DNA from: Lepturacanthus savala
Taxonomy: Eukaryota; Chordata; Actinopteri; Scombriformes; Trichiuridae
Direction of reading: 5' to 3'
Assembly: GCA_030544235.1 (NCBI GenBank)
Contig: CM060478.1
Location: 26,649,227 to 26,713,226 of the forward strand
DNA length: 64,000 nucleotides
The notes under the pieces are model-generated. The model was given only the letters and a program-made list of their open reading frames with translations. It did no database searches and had not been told where the DNA came from. The first letter of the stretch is position 1. Each line of letters starts with the position of its first letter. The position numbers and the translations under genes are program-made. Below, piece after piece: positions 60,452-64,000 of this stretch.

Positions 60452-60599
60452 TCAAGATTTGTAGTTTTGTATTGTGTTATTGTCCCAAGTGATTTAACAT
60501 GAAGTGTCTACCTGATATCACCTTACTTGTTGAGATGTGGAAATAAAGTTACGGTATATAATTTTTTATTGCATTTAGCAGCATTTCTATAATTAGTAT

Positions 60600-60933
60600 C
60601 TCATCTTCTATACCCTCTTATTCCTCATTAGGGAGCCAATCCCAGCACATTACAGGCGAGAGGCAGGGATACACCTCAGATGGTCGCCGGCCGTGGGGCA
60701 CACACACCATTCACTCACACACTCACACCTATGGGCAATTTAGAGTCTCCAATTAACCTCAGCATGTTTTTGGACTGTGGGAGGAAGCCGGAGTACCCGG
60801 TGAAAACCCATGCAGACACTGGGAGAACATGCAAACTCCACACAGAAAGGTCCCAGACCCAGGACCAAGGAGGTCTTGAACCTGTGACCTTCTTGCTGTA
60901 GAGCGCTAACTCCTGCTCTACCGTGTCGCCCAT
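60600..60933 (-). mobile_element. tRNA-derived SINE (family 1), near full length
   Basis: Reverse copy from CTCATCTTCTATACCCTCTTA to CTCTACCGTGTCGCCCAT. The flanking direct repeats AATTAGTAT (60591-60599) and AAATAGTAT (60934-60942) match at 8 of 9. Its body, including CCGGAGTACCCGGTGAAAAC, is close to the 12.9-kb copy. Confidence 0.9.
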
Positions 60934-60942
60934 AAATAGTAT

Positions 60943-61417
60943 ATAATTCAATAAAATTGTTGTGTTTGTGGGTATGGCAGGGCAACAAAGATCTAAAATG
61001 AAGAGTATGGAGTGAGTTTGGGTCATGATTTGAAGTTTATCTTAATTTAATTTCAAATACGTGGTTAAAATAAATCGGCCAAAATGAATTTGTTTAAAAC
61101 CTGACTGAGATATATGTGAATACCAGATCTGAAAGTTCTTTAAATGCATTTAAATTTGACAATATAGAGATGACAAAAGCATCCAACAACGAGCATCTTA
61201 CTCACTTCACTATAACCGATTACAGATAACCAAACAGATAATGATGAAAAGATGTTTAAATCATTCCTTTAAACTTTTTTATGAACACAGTGTGAATCCC
61301 TGACTCTCACTTCCTCTTTCACCCCAGGATTTGCTCTTTCCATCTTTCCGTCTTTCTCTCTTCTGTCATGTTATAGAAGTCTTAACAAAATCTGACAAAA
61401 CCTGAAGAAGTACAGGT

Positions 61418-61418
<1 letters not shown>
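60943..61418. other. No gene recognised
   Basis: Nothing bounded. Confidence 0.5.

Positions 61419-61504
<86 letters not shown>
61419..61504. repeat. (CA)n microsatellite
   Basis: About 43 CA units. Confidence 0.97.
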
Positions 61505-61506
<2 letters not shown>

Positions 61507-62575
61507 CTCCTGCTGCATTTGAAGGTGTGTATGTTGTTGAAATAAAAAATAAAAACTCTGTGTTATAAAGAGCAGCTACTGGCTGTTAATTATGAGACAG
61601 AAGAAGGAGAATTCTGTCCAGATGTAGACAGGAGAATTCCGTTTACCAGCAGCCTGATTAGCATTTAATCAACATCTGTTATAAGAGTAGTTCATTGACC
61701 AGTTGGTGGTGGTTCAGGTTTATTCTACACTATCAAGAGGTTTTTGGCTATTATATGGAGGTAAAATGTCACCATTTAACAGTGAATTCAATTCACAACA
61801 AGATAAGATAAAATGAGACAAATTAAGATAATCCTTGATTTGACGGATAATGGAGAAATGTAAAGCATTGCAGCAGCAAAAAAGCAACATGACAGAACCT
61901 AAGTATAAAATGTAAAAAATAAGTAGGCTATATAAAAATAATCAAATATAGAAATGTTATTATTAGTTGTAAATGTATTTGCATTAATTGCATTTCAATC
62001 TCAGTGAGGTTACTATTTGCATTCATTTCATTTTTTACCATGTAGACCAATGATGTGTTTGTCTAGTCTATTCACATCTATAGATTGTCCTCAGCATTGC
62101 AGCAACTCTCCTTCTTACAGTTGTCTCTGCTTGGTGAAGCTTTTCAAAATAAAAGCTCATCAAACATACCTCTGCTCATCAATGGCACAACAACACTTGA
62201 GATGTCCTGGCTACTGACTACTAGAGTGGAATCTGAACTGGCCCAGCAGCTGTCATATGATGACGGAACTGATGACTCCACGTCCCACAAATGCACATTT
62301 GTTCATTTGTAAAGAGCTTGTGACAGTAAAATGTGGAAAAATGTTCATTTTTGTTTCCTCCAAATGAAGGCGAACCTAAATATCATTTTGTGATAGTCAT
62401 TTCTTTCATTTTTGTTGTGGTGGCTCAGGGAGGCTCAGTATAAAATTCCACTTGGGACCCCAATTTGGCCCTGCACACATGTGCACAAATGCACTTACAA
62501 ACCTACCTGCACAAACACAGATGCCACATAGCTTTCTAAACTTAGCAGAATCCTGCCTCCATTCCATCAACATAA

Positions 62576-62584
<9 letters not shown>
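61505..62584. other. No gene; possible conserved block near 61565-61690
   Basis: CTGGCTGTTAATTATGAGAC, two GGAGAATTC words and CTGATTAGCATTTAATC are homeodomain-like and repeat-free; function unproven. The ORFs at 62017-62312 show no motifs. Confidence 0.4.

Positions 62585-62624
<40 letters not shown>
62585..62624. repeat. (CA)n microsatellite
   Basis: About 20 CA units. Confidence 0.95.
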
Positions 62625-62625
<1 letters not shown>

Positions 62626-63854
62626 CCTCCCCTCTGCTTGATAATCTCTCTATAGTGTCTCTTCTGTCCTATTATGTGAGGGATTTTCCTTCTGATGGGA
62701 ATTCCAGCAGCAGTCCCACTAAGAGGCCATCTAATTAGCCATAGATGGACGACTTCCAATACAAGCCAATGAGCAAAGATTTACCAGTGAACAAATCATT
62801 TTAACCCTGACAAGAAAAGGGAACATCTAGCAATGCAAATCACAATCACACAATCGATTGCTTTCAGGTTGCAAATTTGCATTTGGGATAGATTTTTTTT
62901 TCTCCCTTTGTTGTTCAAATCTGGTCTTTTCATGGCTGACTGGACAGGTTACTGGGGCCAGGGAAAATGGGTACTGATTTTTTTTCGTGTTTTTTTCAGT
63001 TGGTACCATGATTCCATTGGGTCCAACTTTATAATTCAAAATGGTTGCCTTTTGTCAGTCATGGATCACTGCCTTTGGTTGTCATATTCACTTTCTTAGT
63101 CATAAATGGGTGAGAAAAGTCAGTCTGTCTGGTCTAAACCGCCCCAGTTGGCCATGGTCAGCTGGTACCAAGCAAGGCAGTTCATCACCTCCTGAATACC
63201 ATAATGGAAAGGCCTGTATTCATGAAAAACGCAGTGCGTGGGTTTTGTTTCTATGGCAACAATATTTAACAGCGGGATGACTATACAGCTAACAAGAAGC
63301 TTAAAACCCCTAGGGTGATAAAAAGCACAACATTCACAGCAACATTCATTGTCTGGACAATTTGCTCCCAGAAATGTCCCTTTCTGTCTTTGTTATGATG
63401 TTTTCGTCCGTTAGTGGAAAAGCGTGGACAGTAGCGTCACCAATGTCTTTCTAAAATTTCAGATATTTTTAACAATTAACTATTTTAAAAATAAATGTGC
63501 AAATCATGTTTTTATAGACAAACCCTATTTATGGAAAATAAACAAAGAAATGCAAATAATGCAGATTTTAAGGTAAGATCTGGCTGTCAAAGAAGGAAGA
63601 AAAAAGCAAGCCAGGATGTGCACTGGGAGTGCACCGTTTACGGTTTTATTTCTACACAGTGAGTGGACACGTTTCGAATGCTGTTAAACGTGAACGTTTG
63701 TGTGTGCGAAACATTACAGTTTACACAACACAGCAGATGTTCTGCATGATTGCACTAAATAGTAACACTTGAATAAGGTATGCAAATATGCAACTTGTTG
63801 TTGAGTTGTTAATAAAATGGAAGCTTCTCTAAACAGCCATCTCATTCCTGACAA
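62625..63854. other. 1.2 kb without a recognisable gene
   Basis: The short palindrome-like word CCATCTAATTAGCCATAGATGG (7-bp arms around ATTAGCCA) lies near 62727-62748. ORFs at 62827-63280 show no motifs. Confidence 0.45.
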
Positions 63855-63993
63855 TCCCCTCTGTGCACTAACCTTTAAAACACACGCAGCTTATGGACCA
63901 GTGCGGCTTGTATATTGTACACATTTCTTTTTTCCCAAAAGTAGCTGTTGTGACTTATATTCAGGTGCACTTTATAGTCCGGAAATTACGGTA
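63855..63993 (+). mobile_element. Mariner-type MITE, right portion
   Basis: Ends CAGGTGCACTTTATAGTCCG GAAATTACGGTA, the terminal repeat of a MITE common in fish (left ends read TACCGTAATTTCCGGACTAT). CAGTGCGGCTTGTATA is the usual subterminal phrase. The left end was not found upstream. Confidence 0.55.
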
Positions 63994-64000
63994 ATAGTTT

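Overview
This is 64 kb of eukaryotic nuclear DNA, almost certainly from a ray-finned (teleost) fish. It is AT-rich, full of CA/GT, TA, TCTG/TCTA and AT microsatellites, and packed with transposon families typical of teleost genomes: L2/CR1-type LINEs, several Tc1/mariner families, hAT, pogo-like, piggyBac-like and Harbinger-like elements, and two tRNA-derived SINE families. I found no intact protein-coding host gene, no rRNA, no functional tRNA and no CRISPR array. It reads as an intergenic or long-intron region. Two short exon-like segments (53.4 kb and 58.2 kb, both + strand, clean splice signals) are the only hints of a host transcription unit. All family names come from recognising motifs by eye; no search was run.

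Layout. 0-9.6 kb: decayed tandem DNA, a solo LTR with probable target-site duplication (TSD), two SINE copies, a 555-bp palindrome, a piggyBac-like MITE, a tRNA-SINE split by a nested repeat, two inverted copies of a CA-bearing repeat, and a hAT MITE with TSD. 9.6-18.1 kb: antisense LINE tail, a Tc1 element set between two TA microsatellites, a Gypsy RNase H fragment, a trio of TA tracts, and a 1.8-kb Tc1/mariner (IS630-like) element with both inverted repeats. 19.6-26.9 kb: two hAT elements with 8-bp TSDs, the first 2.9 kb with spliced-looking exon remnants; between them lie a TGGCCACAAGATA inverted-repeat element and a SINE. 28.5-32 kb: MITE, compound tetranucleotide repeat, then the longest LINE copy (about 3 kb, L2 type). 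35.7-37.7 kb: remnant of an unidentified multicopy protein family, then an L2 3' end whose conserved C-terminal codons expanded into a 21-bp minisatellite. 40-47.8 kb: further LINE pieces, pogo-like and Harbinger-like elements and two deleted Tc1 copies. 49-64 kb: common teleost repeats, SINEs with TSDs, a BED-finger hAT relative carrying a 27-bp minisatellite, and a terminal mariner-type MITE.

Nothing here works together as an operon or pathway. The value of the window is structural: several insertions can be bounded to the base by TSDs; all four transposase-bearing Tc1/mariner copies have lost catalytic-core segments by deletion or rearrangement; and two minisatellites arose inside transposon sequence. 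I did not find a convincing new biological system. The best candidates for follow-up are the L2-derived minisatellite, the palindrome family centred on a CATATG core, the hAT element with the FQSWRQLK exon, the 35.7-kb coding remnant and the two splice-flanked mini-exons.
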